A DNA stretch of 64,000 nucleotides from Fen-1273 sp035516035 (GTDB lineage: Bacteria > Bacteroidota > Ignavibacteria > UBA10030 > UBA6906). The stretch is taken from assembly GCA_035516035.1 (NCBI GenBank), contig DATJAS010000098.1, forward strand, positions 1 to 64,000, read 5' to 3'. The notes under the pieces are model-generated. The model did not search any database. It saw only the letters and a list, made by a program, of their open reading frames with translations, and was not told the DNA's origin. Shown in pieces: positions 1 through 7,755 of this stretch. Each line of letters begins with the position of its first letter. Positions within the stretch are counted from its first letter, which is position 1. The position numbers and the translations under genes are program-made.

Positions 1-833
1 GAGGCCGCCCCGGACGGCTTCACCCCCCCGTCCAGGCCCGTCTCCCCCGATGTGAGGTAGTGGGAGAGTATGATGTTGAGATCGGGGGAGAGGTTGAACC
101 GGATCTTCTCCCGGGAATTCCACGCGTCGTGCGCCTCCCCCGCGAGGCGCCCGTCGGTCACCTGGTGCTGGAAGCCCACGGTGACGTTCGTCCTGCGCGA
201 GATGTTCTGGCTGAACGTGCCGTCCACGTTCGAGTAGTAGTAGGGTCCCTCGGCGTAGTTGAATTTCGTGAACGGCTTGTTGCTGTTGTAATTCTTCGTG
301 ACCAGGTTGACCGCCCCCCCCGTGCTGTTCAGCCCGTAGAGGAACGCACGCGGACCGCTGACCACCTCGATCCTGTCGGCGTACTCCGTCGTGAAATTGT
401 AGAGGTTGAAAATGCCCGAGGCGGGGTCGGTGAGCGGCCTGCCGTTCGCACTGAATGCGACTCCCCGCCAGTCGACGCCGTCGAGCGTCACCTGAGTGTA
501 CTGTCCCTCCCCAACCTGGTCGCGGAGCGAAACGCCCGGAAACGTCCCGAGGATTCCCCCGAGGTAGCGGTAGTCGATCCAGTGGAGGTCGTTGCTCGTG
601 CGGACGTCCAGCGTGTCCATCCCCCTGTCGAGCGTCCCGACGAGCGAGGGGGTGCTCATGCGCCCGAGCGTGTCTGCGCGCGCGGTGCTGTCGGCGTGCG
701 CGGTGGTGTCGCTCCGGGCGGCGCGTGCGCGCGGCTTCTCGGAGCGCACGCGGAGCGAGTCGCCTCCAGCGTGCGCCTGGAACGCGGGCACGGAGATGAG
801 CGCCGCCAGGAGGAGCATGCGGGGGACGCTCAC
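1..833 (-). CDS. TonB-dependent receptor, N-terminal part (cut by left edge)
   Basis: Outer-membrane receptor that would take up a siderophore, vitamin or glycan using TonB energy. Reading the minus strand gives a signal peptide (MSVPRMLLLAALISVPAFQA), a Ser/Thr/Arg-rich linker, then a plug domain with the typical segments 'VTLDGVDWRG', 'IEVVSGPRAFLYG' and 'STGGAVNLVTKNY', followed by the first barrel strands. About 277 residues are visible and the barrel continues past base 1. The GTG start overlaps the ispE stop (GTGA); an ATG five codons later (818) is the alternative. I saw no CarboxypepD_reg-like domain before the plug, so it is not a clear SusC type. Substrate unknown. Coupling to ispE is odd. 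Confidence 0.85.
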   Translation of the reverse strand, partial: MSVPRMLLLAALISVPAFQAHAGGDSLRVRSEKPRARAARSDTTAHADSTARADTLGRMSTPSLVGTLDRGMDTLDVRTSNDLHWIDYRYLGGILGTFPGVSLRDQVGEGQYTQVTLDGVDWRGVAFSANGRPLTDPASGIFNLYNFTTEYADRIEVVSGPRAFLYGLNSTGGAVNLVTKNYNSNKPFTKFNYAEGPYYYSNVDGTFSQNISRRTNVTVGFQHQVTDGRLAGEAHDAWNSREKIRFNLSPDLNIILSHYLTSGETGLDGGVKPSGAA

Positions 834-1711
834 CGCGCCTCCCGGGAGGCTGCCGCCTGCCAGTGGGGGGGAGTGACGTTCGTCAGGCACCCGGGGAATC
901 CCTCCCCGGCGCTCTCGGCCTCCGCCGTGCCGGGGAAGAATGCGTAGAGGGAGGACCCGCTCCCGGAGAGCGAGGCGTAGAGCGCGCCGCGGGCGAGGAG
1001 CGCGCCCTTCAGTGTGGCGATCAGGGGGTATTCCCGGCACACGGGCTCTTCGAAGTCGTTCACGAGCGCCCCGGCAAGGAGCGCGGGGTCACTGAGGCCG
1101 GAGGCGAGAATCTCCCTGATGTCGGTCCCGGGCCGCGCGCGCGGCGTGACCCGGCCGTACGCCCACGCGGTCGAAACATGCAGGCGCGGCGTGACGAGGA
1201 GTATGGCGAACGGGATGTCGAGCGGGAAGTAGTCGAGGATCTCCCCCCGTCCCCTCCCGAGCGCCGACCCCGGCCGGAGGAAGTAGGGGACGTCCGAGCC
1301 GAGGCGCAGGGCGAGCGCGCGGAGCGTTTCGGCGGGGAGCTCCGTGTTCCAGAGGCGGGGGAGTTCCAGGAGGACCGCCGCGGCGTCCGCGCTCCCCCCG
1401 CCGAGTCCCCCCCCGACGGGGATGTTCTTGCCGATCGAAATCCGGACGCCGCGCCTCGTCCCGAGCTCGGCGGCGACGAGCCGCGCCGCCGCGTGGCAGA
1501 TGTTGTCCGGTCCCGCCGGCGCCGCCGGGTCCGTCGAGCTGACAGTGATCTCCCCCTCTTCCGCGAGCGTCACGCGGTCCGCGAGCGCAACCCTGTGGAA
1601 CACCGTCGCAATGTCGTGGTAGCCGTCGCTCCGTGTTCCCGTCACCAGCAGTCCGAGGTTGATCTTGGCGTGCGCACTGCAGACGGTGCGCGCCGGAGGA
1701 TGCGCGATCAT
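830..1711 (-). CDS. ispE: 4-diphosphocytidyl-2-C-methyl-D-erythritol kinase IspE
   Basis: Cytosolic GHMP kinase that phosphorylates CDP-ME in the non-mevalonate isoprenoid pathway. 293 residues, normal for the family. Visible marks are the N-terminal 'AKINLGL' (15-21), the ATP-binding glycine loop 'PVGGGLGGGSADAA' (98-111) and 'GSDVPYFL' in the middle. An upstream in-frame ATG exists at 1795, but homology starts near 'AKINLGL' and a promoter ends 5 nt before the ATG at 1711, so I chose 1711. There is no Shine-Dalgarno sequence, so the transcript is probably leaderless. The stop overlaps the start of the TonB receptor gene. Confidence 0.95.
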   Translation of the reverse strand: MIAHPPARTVCSAHAKINLGLLVTGTRSDGYHDIATVFHRVALADRVTLAEEGEITVSSTDPAAPAGPDNICHAAARLVAAELGTRRGVRISIGKNIPVGGGLGGGSADAAAVLLELPRLWNTELPAETLRALALRLGSDVPYFLRPGSALGRGRGEILDYFPLDIPFAILLVTPRLHVSTAWAYGRVTPRARPGTDIREILASGLSDPALLAGALVNDFEEPVCREYPLIATLKGALLARGALYASLSGSGSSLYAFFPGTAEAESAGEGFPGCLTNVTPPHWQAAASREAR

Positions 1712-1716
1712 GCACG

Positions 1717-1745
1717 AATATACGGGCGAAAGTGCCGGAATGCAA
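1717..1745 (-). promoter_or_regulatory. Promoter candidate for ispE (TTGCAT-17-TATATT)
   Basis: On the minus strand a -35 TTGCAT (1745-1740) and a -10 TATATT (1722-1717) are separated by exactly 17 bp. Only CGTGC lies between the -10 and the ispE ATG, so transcription should begin at or within a base or two of the start codon. Confidence 0.6.
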
Positions 1746-1756
1746 CGCGCCGGATT

Positions 1757-1785
1757 TTGATTTTCGATCCCCTTTTTCGTAGCTT
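1757..1785 (+). promoter_or_regulatory. Promoter candidate for the kdsA operon (TTGATT-17-TAGCTT)
   Basis: -35 TTGATT and -10 TAGCTT with a 17-bp spacer, back to back with the ispE promoter (11 bp between the -35 boxes). Expected transcription start is near 1792, giving a leader of about 20 nt. That leader contains ATG CAT CCC CGA TGA at 1801-1815, whose TGA overlaps the kdsA ATG. Confidence 0.55.
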
Positions 1786-1811
1786 CATCCGGCATTCCTC
1801 ATGCATCCCCG

Positions 1812-2624
1812 ATGAACATACGATCCGTTGCACTCGGCGGCGGGAACCCGCTGGTCCTGATCGCCGGCCCGTGCGTGGTGGAGAACCGCGACATCACGCT
1901 CAGGACAGCCGAGGCGGTGAAGCAGACAGCGGCGCGGCACTCGACCGCCGTCATCTTCAAATCGTCCTACCTCAAGGCCAACAGGACAAGCGGCACGTCG
2001 TTTACGGGCATCGGGATGGAGCGCGCGCTGCGCATACTCGAGGAGGTCCGCACCGCGTTCGACATGCCCGTGCTGACGGATGTCCACGCCGAGGGGGAGG
2101 TCGCCGCGGCGGCGGAGGTGGCCGACGTGCTCCAGATCCCCGCCTTCCTCTGCAGGCAGACCGCCCTCCTGGAAGCCGCCGGGAAGACCGGCAGGGGGGT
2201 CAACATCAAGAAAGGACAGTTCCTGGCCCCCGAGGACATGGCGTTCGCCGCAGCCAAGGTCGCCGCCACGGGCAACTCCTCCGTGATGCTCACGGAGCGG
2301 GGGACGACGTTCGGCTACCACAACCTGGTGGTCGACATGCGCTCGCTGGTGATCATGCGGCGGCTCGGGTACCCGGTGATCTTCGACGCAACGCACTCCG
2401 TGCAGCTCCCCGGGGGGTTGACCGGGCGGACAGAGGGGCAGAGCGAATTCATACTCCCGCTTGCCCGCGCCGCCGTGGCCACCGGCTGCGACGGGCTCTT
2501 CCTGGAAGTGCACCCCGATCCCCCCCATGCGCTGAGCGACGCCGCGAGCCAGCTCAGGCTGGATCTCCTCGACGGGCTCCTGGCGACGATCGTGGCGCTG
2601 GACCGGACCGTGCACCCGCGCTGA
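1812..2624 (+). CDS. kdsA: 3-deoxy-8-phosphooctulonate synthase KdsA
   Basis: Condenses phosphoenolpyruvate with arabinose 5-phosphate to Kdo-8-phosphate, the first committed step of Kdo synthesis for LPS. 270 residues, as expected. Visible marks are 'LIAGPCVVE' (17-24), 'FKSSYLKANRTSG' (PEP/sugar-phosphate contacts), 'TERGTTFGYHNLVVD' and 'FDATHSVQLPGG'. First gene of a tightly packed operon with kdsC, lptC, an lptA-like gene and lptB. No clear Shine-Dalgarno sequence precedes the ATG; a four-codon reading frame ends across it. Confidence 0.97.
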   Translation: MNIRSVALGGGNPLVLIAGPCVVENRDITLRTAEAVKQTAARHSTAVIFKSSYLKANRTSGTSFTGIGMERALRILEEVRTAFDMPVLTDVHAEGEVAAAAEVADVLQIPAFLCRQTALLEAAGKTGRGVNIKKGQFLAPEDMAFAAAKVAATGNSSVMLTERGTTFGYHNLVVDMRSLVIMRRLGYPVIFDATHSVQLPGGLTGRTEGQSEFILPLARAAVATGCDGLFLEVHPDPPHALSDAASQLRLDLLDGLLATIVALDRTVHPR

Positions 2625-3130
2625 TGCGCCGGAGAGGCCAGCCGATCGGCGCGCGCGCACGGCGCGTGAAGATGGTCCTCCTGGACGTGGACGGCGTGCT
2701 GACGGACGGGGGACTCTACTATACGGCGGACGGGCACGAGCTCAAGCGCTTCCACGCGCACGACGGGTACGGTATCGTGCGGGGGAGGGACGCGGGGCTC
2801 GCCTTCGGGATCATCAGCGGCCGCTCCACGCCCATCGTGGACGCGCGGGCGCGCGTGCTCAAGATCGACGAGGTCATCCAGGGGGCGGAGGACAAAGTGG
2901 CGGCCATGCGGCAGATCCAGCGCCGCACGGGGCTCGCGGACGATGAATTCGCCTTTATCGGTGACGACCTGTTCGACATTCCCCTCCTGAAGCTGGTGGG
3001 GCTCTCCGCCGCCCCCCCCAACGCGCTCAGGGAGGTGCGCGCGGCCGTCCACTACGTCACGCGCGTCGGGGGAGGGGAGGGGGCGGTGCGCGATTTCGTC
3101 GACACGATCCTGTCCCACCGCCGCGCCTAG
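2624..3130 (+). CDS. kdsC: 3-deoxy-D-manno-octulosonate 8-phosphate phosphatase KdsC
   Basis: HAD-superfamily phosphatase that removes phosphate from Kdo-8-P, the step after KdsA. 168 residues, the normal size for this cap-less C0 HAD family. The catalytic motif 'LLDVDGVLTDGG' puts the two aspartates at about residues 21 and 23; 'ISGR' (motif II) and 'FIGDDLFDIPLL' (motif IV) are also present. The ATG shares one base with the kdsA stop (TGATG), indicating translational coupling. Confidence 0.95.
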   Translation: MRRRGQPIGARARRVKMVLLDVDGVLTDGGLYYTADGHELKRFHAHDGYGIVRGRDAGLAFGIISGRSTPIVDARARVLKIDEVIQGAEDKVAAMRQIQRRTGLADDEFAFIGDDLFDIPLLKLVGLSAAPPNALREVRAAVHYVTRVGGGEGAVRDFVDTILSHRRA

Positions 3131-3146
3131 GCCCTCCCCGTGCGCC

Positions 3147-3728
3147 ATGCACACCCCGCTCATCCCCGGAGCAGCCTTCCCTCGTGCAATACTTTCCCGG
3201 CTGGGTCACGCCGGCGCGCTCGCGCTTTTCCTCATGTCCGCGGGCTGCGGCAGGAGCGTCAATCCTTCGGTGGTGCCGCTCCCCCCCTCGGCGCTCCCCT
3301 CGCAGGAGAGCTGGCGCAGCACGGTGACATTCACCGATTCGGCGCGCGTCAAGGCGGTCCTCTGGGCGGGACACATCGCGGAGTTCCAGTCGGAGCGCGT
3401 GACGCTCCTCGACGACAGCGTCCACGTCGATTTCTTCGACGAGGAGGGACGGCACACGTCGCTCCTGACGGCGCGGCGGGGGAAGGTCAACGACGCGACG
3501 CAGGATTTCGAGGCGGACGACAGCGTGGTGGTGGTCTCCGACAGCGGTTCGACGATGAAAACCGACCGCCTCTTCTGGACGAACGCCGACAGGACCATCC
3601 ACACCGACGCCTACGTCGATATCACATCGCCGACGGAGCACATCACGGGGAAGGGGATGGTGAGCGACCAGGACCTGAGAAACTACCGGATCTTCCGGGT
3701 CACGGGGGAGGCCGTGAAGGGTGAGTGA
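3147..3728 (+). CDS. lptC: LPS export ABC transporter periplasmic protein LptC-like lipoprotein
   Basis: Part of the bridge that moves LPS from the inner to the outer membrane. 193 residues with an N-terminal hydrophobic segment ending in a lipobox-like 'LMSAGC' (Cys34), so it is probably a lipoprotein instead of the transmembrane-anchored enterobacterial form. The rest reads as OstA/LptC beta-jellyroll strands ('ADDSVVVVSDSGSTMKTDRL', 'ITGKGMVSDQDLRNYRI'). Its place between kdsC and an OstA-domain gene plus lptB supports the call. It overlaps the next gene by 8 nt. Confidence 0.85.
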   Translation: MHTPLIPGAAFPRAILSRLGHAGALALFLMSAGCGRSVNPSVVPLPPSALPSQESWRSTVTFTDSARVKAVLWAGHIAEFQSERVTLLDDSVHVDFFDEEGRHTSLLTARRGKVNDATQDFEADDSVVVVSDSGSTMKTDRLFWTNADRTIHTDAYVDITSPTEHITGKGMVSDQDLRNYRIFRVTGEAVKGE

Positions 3729-4974
3729 ATACCGTGCGGCCGCTCTCCTGGTGCTCGCCTGGCTCCTCCTGGCCGCCCCGGCCGCCGCGCAGGAGGTGAG
3801 CGCAGACACGCTCCACGTCCGCCGCATCGGGGAGGAGGACGTCCGCGAGCTCATCGGCCACGTGCTCCTGACGCAGGACGCCACGCGCGTCAGGTGCGAG
3901 CGCGCCTTCCAGTACATGCGGACAGGCATGTTCCTCCTCTTCGGCAACGTGGTCGTCACGGACGACACGCTGACGCTGCGCGCCCCGCGGGGGACGTATG
4001 ACCGCCCACGGCGCCTCGCGGAAGTCTTCGACCGCGTCGAACTTAAGCAGGAGGGGACGACGCTGACGGCGGGGTACGGGGAGTACTTCGGCGCGGAGCG
4101 GCGCGCGTTCTTCCACACGCGCGTGGTCGTCGTCGATTCCACGTCCGTGGTGCACGCCGACACGCTCGACTACTGGCGGGAGACCCGGCGCTCGCTCGCG
4201 CGCGGCCGCGTCGTGGCGGAGAGTCCCGCCGACCGCCTGCGGATCTACGGGGGGCGGCTCGAGCACGACCCGGAGCGCCTCTACAGCCGCATGACGGTGG
4301 ACCCCCTCATGGTGCAGGTCGACTCCTCTGCGCCGGGGAGCTTCGACACGCTCCAGGTGCGGGGCGTGGTGCTGGAAGCATACAGGGATTCGACGCACCG
4401 GCTGATCGCGCGCGACAGCGTGCGGCTCGTGCGGACCGACCTGGCGGCGCGGGCGCGCTACGCCTGCTACTACACCGCCGCGGACAGCATCGTGCTGAGG
4501 ATCTCCCCCATCCTCTGGTACAGGGAGACGCAGGTCGCGGGGGACTCGATCGACGTCCTCCTGGAGCGGAGGAAGGTCCGCCGCCTGGTCGTGGACGGGA
4601 GCGCGTTCGCGGTCTCCCGGAGCGATTCTCTCCACCCGGGGAGGTTCGACCAGCTCTCGGGCGACCGGCTGCGGATGCTCTTCGGCACCGGCGGGCTCTC
4701 GCGCACCGAGGTCGACGGGCGGGCGGTGAGCCTCTACCACCTGTACGACGACACGCTCGCCAACGGCCTGAACAAGACGAGCGGCGACAGGATCGTCATC
4801 CGCTTCGCGGAGGGGAAGGCCGAGCGGATCAGCGTGTACGGCGGCGTCGAGGGGCAGTACTTCCCCGAGAACATGGTGCACGGCAGGGAGCCGGAGTACG
4901 CGCTGCCGGGCTTCCTCTGGCGCACCGACAGGCCGCGCCTGGAGCGCGCGCCGCAGAGCGCGGGAGACCGGTGA
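3721..4974 (+). CDS. OstA/LptA-domain periplasmic protein (LPS transport)
   Basis: Secreted protein with a signal peptide (cleavage expected after 'AAPAAAQ') and repeated beta-jellyroll strands of the OstA/LptA/LptD-N type, such as 'ELIGHVLLTQDATRVRCERAF', 'FLLFGNVVVTDDTLTLRAPRG' and 'RSLARGRVVAESPADRLRIYGG'. At 417 residues it is about twice the size of enterobacterial LptA, so it probably holds two or more jellyroll units or resembles the N-terminal part of LptD. It lacks an obvious LptD barrel. GTG start; the stop overlaps the lptB start (GTGA). Role inferred: the LPS bridge between LptC and LptD. Confidence 0.8.
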   Translation: MSEYRAAALLVLAWLLLAAPAAAQEVSADTLHVRRIGEEDVRELIGHVLLTQDATRVRCERAFQYMRTGMFLLFGNVVVTDDTLTLRAPRGTYDRPRRLAEVFDRVELKQEGTTLTAGYGEYFGAERRAFFHTRVVVVDSTSVVHADTLDYWRETRRSLARGRVVAESPADRLRIYGGRLEHDPERLYSRMTVDPLMVQVDSSAPGSFDTLQVRGVVLEAYRDSTHRLIARDSVRLVRTDLAARARYACYYTAADSIVLRISPILWYRETQVAGDSIDVLLERRKVRRLVVDGSAFAVSRSDSLHPGRFDQLSGDRLRMLFGTGGLSRTEVDGRAVSLYHLYDDTLANGLNKTSGDRIVIRFAEGKAERISVYGGVEGQYFPENMVHGREPEYALPGFLWRTDRPRLERAPQSAGDR

Positions 4975-5759
4975 CACAGGACGACCACACGACCATGGAC
5001 AACGCACAGGGGGGAACCGGCGGCGGACGGGTGCTCCGGGCTGACGCCCTCGTCAAGCGGTACAAGAAGCGGACGGTGGTCCGCGGCGTCTCGATCGACG
5101 TGCGGGAGGGGGAGGTGGTCGGGCTCCTCGGGCCGAACGGCGCGGGGAAGACCACCACGTTTTACATGATCGTCGGCATGATCAGGCCGAACGAGGGGCG
5201 CGTCTACCTGGACGAGCGGGAGATCACCGGCGTGGCGATGTACCGGCGCGCGCGCATGGGGATAGGGTACCTCCCGCAGGAGGCGTCCGTCTTCCGCAAG
5301 ATGTCCGTCCAGGAGAACATCATGGCCGTCCTGGAAATGCTCCCCCTCGGCGCCGCGGAGCGCGCGCGGAAGTGCGCCGCGCTCATGGCCGATTTCAACA
5401 TCGCCCACCTGGCCCGGAGCAAGGGCTACATGCTCTCGGGGGGGGAGCGCCGCCGGACGGAAATCGCGCGCGCGCTGGCGAGCGATCCCCACTTCATCCT
5501 GCTGGACGAACCGTTCGCCGGGATCGACCCGATCGCGGTGGAAGAGATCATGCGCATCGTGGCCGCGCTGAAACGGAGGGGGATCGGTGTCCTGGTGACG
5601 GATCACAACGTGCACGAAACGCTCTCGATCACCGACAGGGCGTACCTCCTCTTCGAAGGGGAGATCCTGAAGGCCGGCACGTCGCGCAGCCTGGCCGAAG
5701 ACCCGGAAGCGCGAAAACTCTACCTGGGCGAGAAATTCCGGCTCGACCGGTACGACTGA
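4971..5759 (+). CDS. lptB: LPS export ABC transporter ATP-binding protein LptB
   Basis: Cytoplasmic ATPase that powers LPS extraction from the inner membrane with LptF/LptG, neither of which is in the window. Walker A 'GPNGAGKT' (54-61), Q-loop 'GYLPQEASVF', signature 'LSGGERRRTEIARAL' and Walker B 'FILLDEPFAGIDP' are all present; 'GYLPQEASVFRKMSV' is typical of LptB. The GTG start gives a 20-residue extension; ATG at 4995 is an alternative. Last gene of the kds-lpt operon. In many proteobacteria rpoN follows lptB, but here rpoN lies near hslVU. Confidence 0.95.
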   Translation: MTQDDHTTMDNAQGGTGGGRVLRADALVKRYKKRTVVRGVSIDVREGEVVGLLGPNGAGKTTTFYMIVGMIRPNEGRVYLDEREITGVAMYRRARMGIGYLPQEASVFRKMSVQENIMAVLEMLPLGAAERARKCAALMADFNIAHLARSKGYMLSGGERRRTEIARALASDPHFILLDEPFAGIDPIAVEEIMRIVAALKRRGIGVLVTDHNVHETLSITDRAYLLFEGEILKAGTSRSLAEDPEARKLYLGEKFRLDRYD

Positions 5760-5838
5760 CGGGGGAACTTTCCCCTCCCTGCGACCGTTGGTACGGTACA
5801 CCCACCCCGTCCACCATTCACATTTGCAGGGAGCCCCT

Positions 5839-6240
5839 ATGAAGCACCTCATGGCAGTGTGTACGCTGTTCCTGGCGATGGCATTCGTCGCGGCCGCCGC
5901 GCAGGCCAAGACGACCACGCTTCGCGGGTACGTTGTCGACAAGGCGTGCGCGGGGAAGATGGCGCAGAAGTCGAACGCCATGGAAAAAGCGGAAGGGCAC
6001 ACGAAGGATTGCGCGCTGAACGACCAGTGCTCGGCGAGCGGGTACGGTATCTTCTCGGCCGGGAAGTTCACCCCGTTCGATGATGCGGGAAGCGCGAAGG
6101 CGAAGACAATGATCGAGAAGTCGAAGCGGGAGAAAGGCCTCTACTTCGAGGCAAAGGGGACGATCACCGACGGGACGATGGCCGTCACGTCGCTCAAAGA
6201 GATGACCCCGAAAGCCACCATGATGAAGAAGGGGACGTAA
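5839..6240 (+). CDS. Small secreted protein of unknown function
   Basis: 133 residues with a clear signal peptide (MKHLMAVCTLFLAMAFVAAA then 'AQA'). The mature part is Lys-rich with three cysteines and the segments 'GYVVDKACAG' and 'HTKDCALNDQC'. This pattern (a 'DKACAGK' Cys plus a later 'KDCA...C') is common in small periplasmic proteins found across FCB bacteria; I know no biochemical function. A good ribosome-binding site (GCAGGGAG) precedes the ATG. It stands alone after lptB and converges with fmdB. Confidence 0.75.
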   Translation: MKHLMAVCTLFLAMAFVAAAAQAKTTTLRGYVVDKACAGKMAQKSNAMEKAEGHTKDCALNDQCSASGYGIFSAGKFTPFDDAGSAKAKTMIEKSKREKGLYFEAKGTITDGTMAVTSLKEMTPKATMMKKGT

Positions 6241-6247
6241 CGTCCCC
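6231..6247. terminator. Hairpin at the convergent 3' ends (possible terminator)
   Basis: GGGGACG-TAA-CGTCCCC is a perfect 7-bp stem whose loop is the stop codon of the small secreted-protein gene. It lies between two convergent genes. There is no T-run on either side, so it may protect 3' ends instead of terminating transcription. Confidence 0.4.
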
Positions 6248-6261
6248 GCCGACCTCCCCCG

Positions 6262-6555
6262 TCAGTCCTTCTTCTCCGGCGGCGAGGCCGCCGGAGGGGA
6301 GGTCGCAGGCGGAGGATCCCCCCCCCTGGAGGCGGGCTTCCCTTTCGGGGCCGTCCCCTTCCCCTCGTCCTTCTTCTTGTAGTCGGTCAGGTAAAACCCG
6401 CTCCCTTTAAAGATCACTCCTCCCCCCGTCCCCATCACGCGGGCGAGCGCGTCGGTGCCGCACTTCGGGCAGCGCACCAGGGGTTCCTCCGTCATCGACT
6501 GGAATTCCTCGAACGTGTGGCCGCAGTGTCGGCACAGGTACTCGTACGTCGGCAT
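6262..6555 (-). CDS. FmdB-family zinc-ribbon protein
   Basis: 97 residues. The N-terminal half is the FmdB zinc ribbon: 'MPTYEYLCRHCGHTFEEFQ' then 'RCPKCGT', giving two CxxC pairs for one zinc, and the conserved 'GSGFYLTDY'. The C-terminal 40 residues are low-complexity Lys/Pro/Gly/Ser. The family is widespread and its molecular role is not established; the regulatory label comes from the original fmd operon. It is the last gene of the long hrcA transcript, 12 nt behind the aminotransferase gene. Confidence 0.88.
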   Translation of the reverse strand: MPTYEYLCRHCGHTFEEFQSMTEEPLVRCPKCGTDALARVMGTGGGVIFKGSGFYLTDYKKKDEGKGTAPKGKPASRGGDPPPATSPPAASPPEKKD

Positions 6556-6567
6556 AATGCTCCTTCG

Positions 6568-7755
6568 CTACTCCAGCTCCCCGAGACCCCGGAGGATGCG
6601 CTCCACCCCCCGGTCCAGCTCCTCCATCGGGGCGGCGAACGACATCCGCATATGGTGCGGCGCGCCGAACGCCTCTCCCGGGACGAGCGCGACATGGTGA
6701 TGTTCCAGCAGGTGCTCCACGATGTCGGCGGCCGTCGACAGCGCACGCCCGCGCGCGCTCCTCCCGATCCATCGCGCGCAATCGATCAGGAAGAACATCG
6801 CCCCCTCGGGCGCGGGCTGGGGAACGCCCCCCGAGGCGAACCGGCGGGCCACGAAGTCCCTCCGCCGCTGGAACTCGTCGCGCATCGCCTCGATCGGCGC
6901 GCGGGGGCCCTGCAGGGCCGCCACGGTCGCCTTCTGGGCGATGGAATTCGCGTTGTTGGTCACCTGCCCCTGCACGCGCGCGGCGAGCGCGATGACCGGC
7001 TCCGGTCCCCCCATGAACCCGATCCGCCACCCCGTCATCGCGTACGACTTGGAGACGCCGTTGACGGTCACCACGTGCGGCAGCATCCCCGGACGGGCCC
7101 CGATGCTCGCGTGCACGCGCCCGTCGAAGACCATCGTCTCGTAGATCTCGTCGCTCACGACGGTGATCCCCGCCTCGAGCGCGAGGGAGGCGATTGCCCC
7201 GAGCTCCCCCTCCGTGCAGACGGTCCCGGTCGGGTTGCAGGGCGTGTTGATGATGAGGGCGCGCGTCCTCTGAGTCAGCGCCGTGCGGATTCCCCCGGCA
7301 TCGAGCCGGAAGCCGTCAGAAGGAGGAACGATGACCGGCACGCCGCCGGCAAGCCGCACGATGGCCGGGTAGCTTACCCAGTAGGGGGCCGGGATCACCA
7401 CCTCGTCTCCCGGGTTGAGCATCGCCGTCAGCGCGTTAAAGAGCGACTGCTTCGCGCCGGTGGAGACCAGGACCTCGGCGGGAGCGTAGTGGAGGCCGTT
7501 CTCCGAGCGGAACTTCTCGATGACGGCCGCGATCAACTCCGGCGTCCCCTGGTTCGCGGTGTAGTGCGTGAAATCCCCGTCGATGGCGCGGCGGGCCGCC
7601 TCCTTGACGTGCGCCGGCGTGGCGAAGTCGGGTTCCCCCGCCGTCAGCGCCACGATGTCGATCCCCGCCTCGCGCATCGTGCGCGCCCGCTGCGTCAGGC
7701 GGAGCGTGGCCGACTCTTCGAGGTCCAGGACTTTCGCGGAGAGGCTCCCCGTCAT
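6568..7755 (-). CDS. PLP-dependent class I aminotransferase (aspartate aminotransferase type)
   Basis: Fold-type I aminotransferase of 395 residues, most like the AspB/AspC group (subgroup I-gamma). Visible marks are 'ALTAGEPDFATPAHVKEAA', 'YTANQGTPELI', 'INTPCNPTGTVC', 'VVSDEIYETMVFDG' and the PLP-lysine motif 'NGVSKSYAMTGWRIGF'. Likely substrates are aspartate/2-oxoglutarate, possibly prephenate; this cannot be settled by eye. Its ATG overlaps the coaD stop (ATGA). Confidence 0.92.
   Translation of the reverse strand: MTGSLSAKVLDLEESATLRLTQRARTMREAGIDIVALTAGEPDFATPAHVKEAARRAIDGDFTHYTANQGTPELIAAVIEKFRSENGLHYAPAEVLVSTGAKQSLFNALTAMLNPGDEVVIPAPYWVSYPAIVRLAGGVPVIVPPSDGFRLDAGGIRTALTQRTRALIINTPCNPTGTVCTEGELGAIASLALEAGITVVSDEIYETMVFDGRVHASIGARPGMLPHVVTVNGVSKSYAMTGWRIGFMGGPEPVIALAARVQGQVTNNANSIAQKATVAALQGPRAPIEAMRDEFQRRRDFVARRFASGGVPQPAPEGAMFFLIDCARWIGRSARGRALSTAADIVEHLLEHHHVALVPGEAFGAPHHMRMSFAAPMEELDRGVERILRGLGELE

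Noticed and set aside
863..3130. Very long open reading frame on the + strand across ispE and kdsA
   Set aside because: It is antisense to ispE and out of frame with kdsA; only its last 169 codons are real (kdsC). Long spurious frames are expected at this G+C content.
5760..5775. GGGGAA/TTCCCC palindrome after lptB as a terminator
   Set aside because: The loop would be only 2 nt and there is no T-run, so it is too weak to list as a feature.
4734..6071. Minus-strand 445-codon frame opposite the LPS export genes
   Set aside because: Antisense to the OstA-domain gene, lptB and the small secreted-protein gene, all with clear family or signal-peptide evidence.
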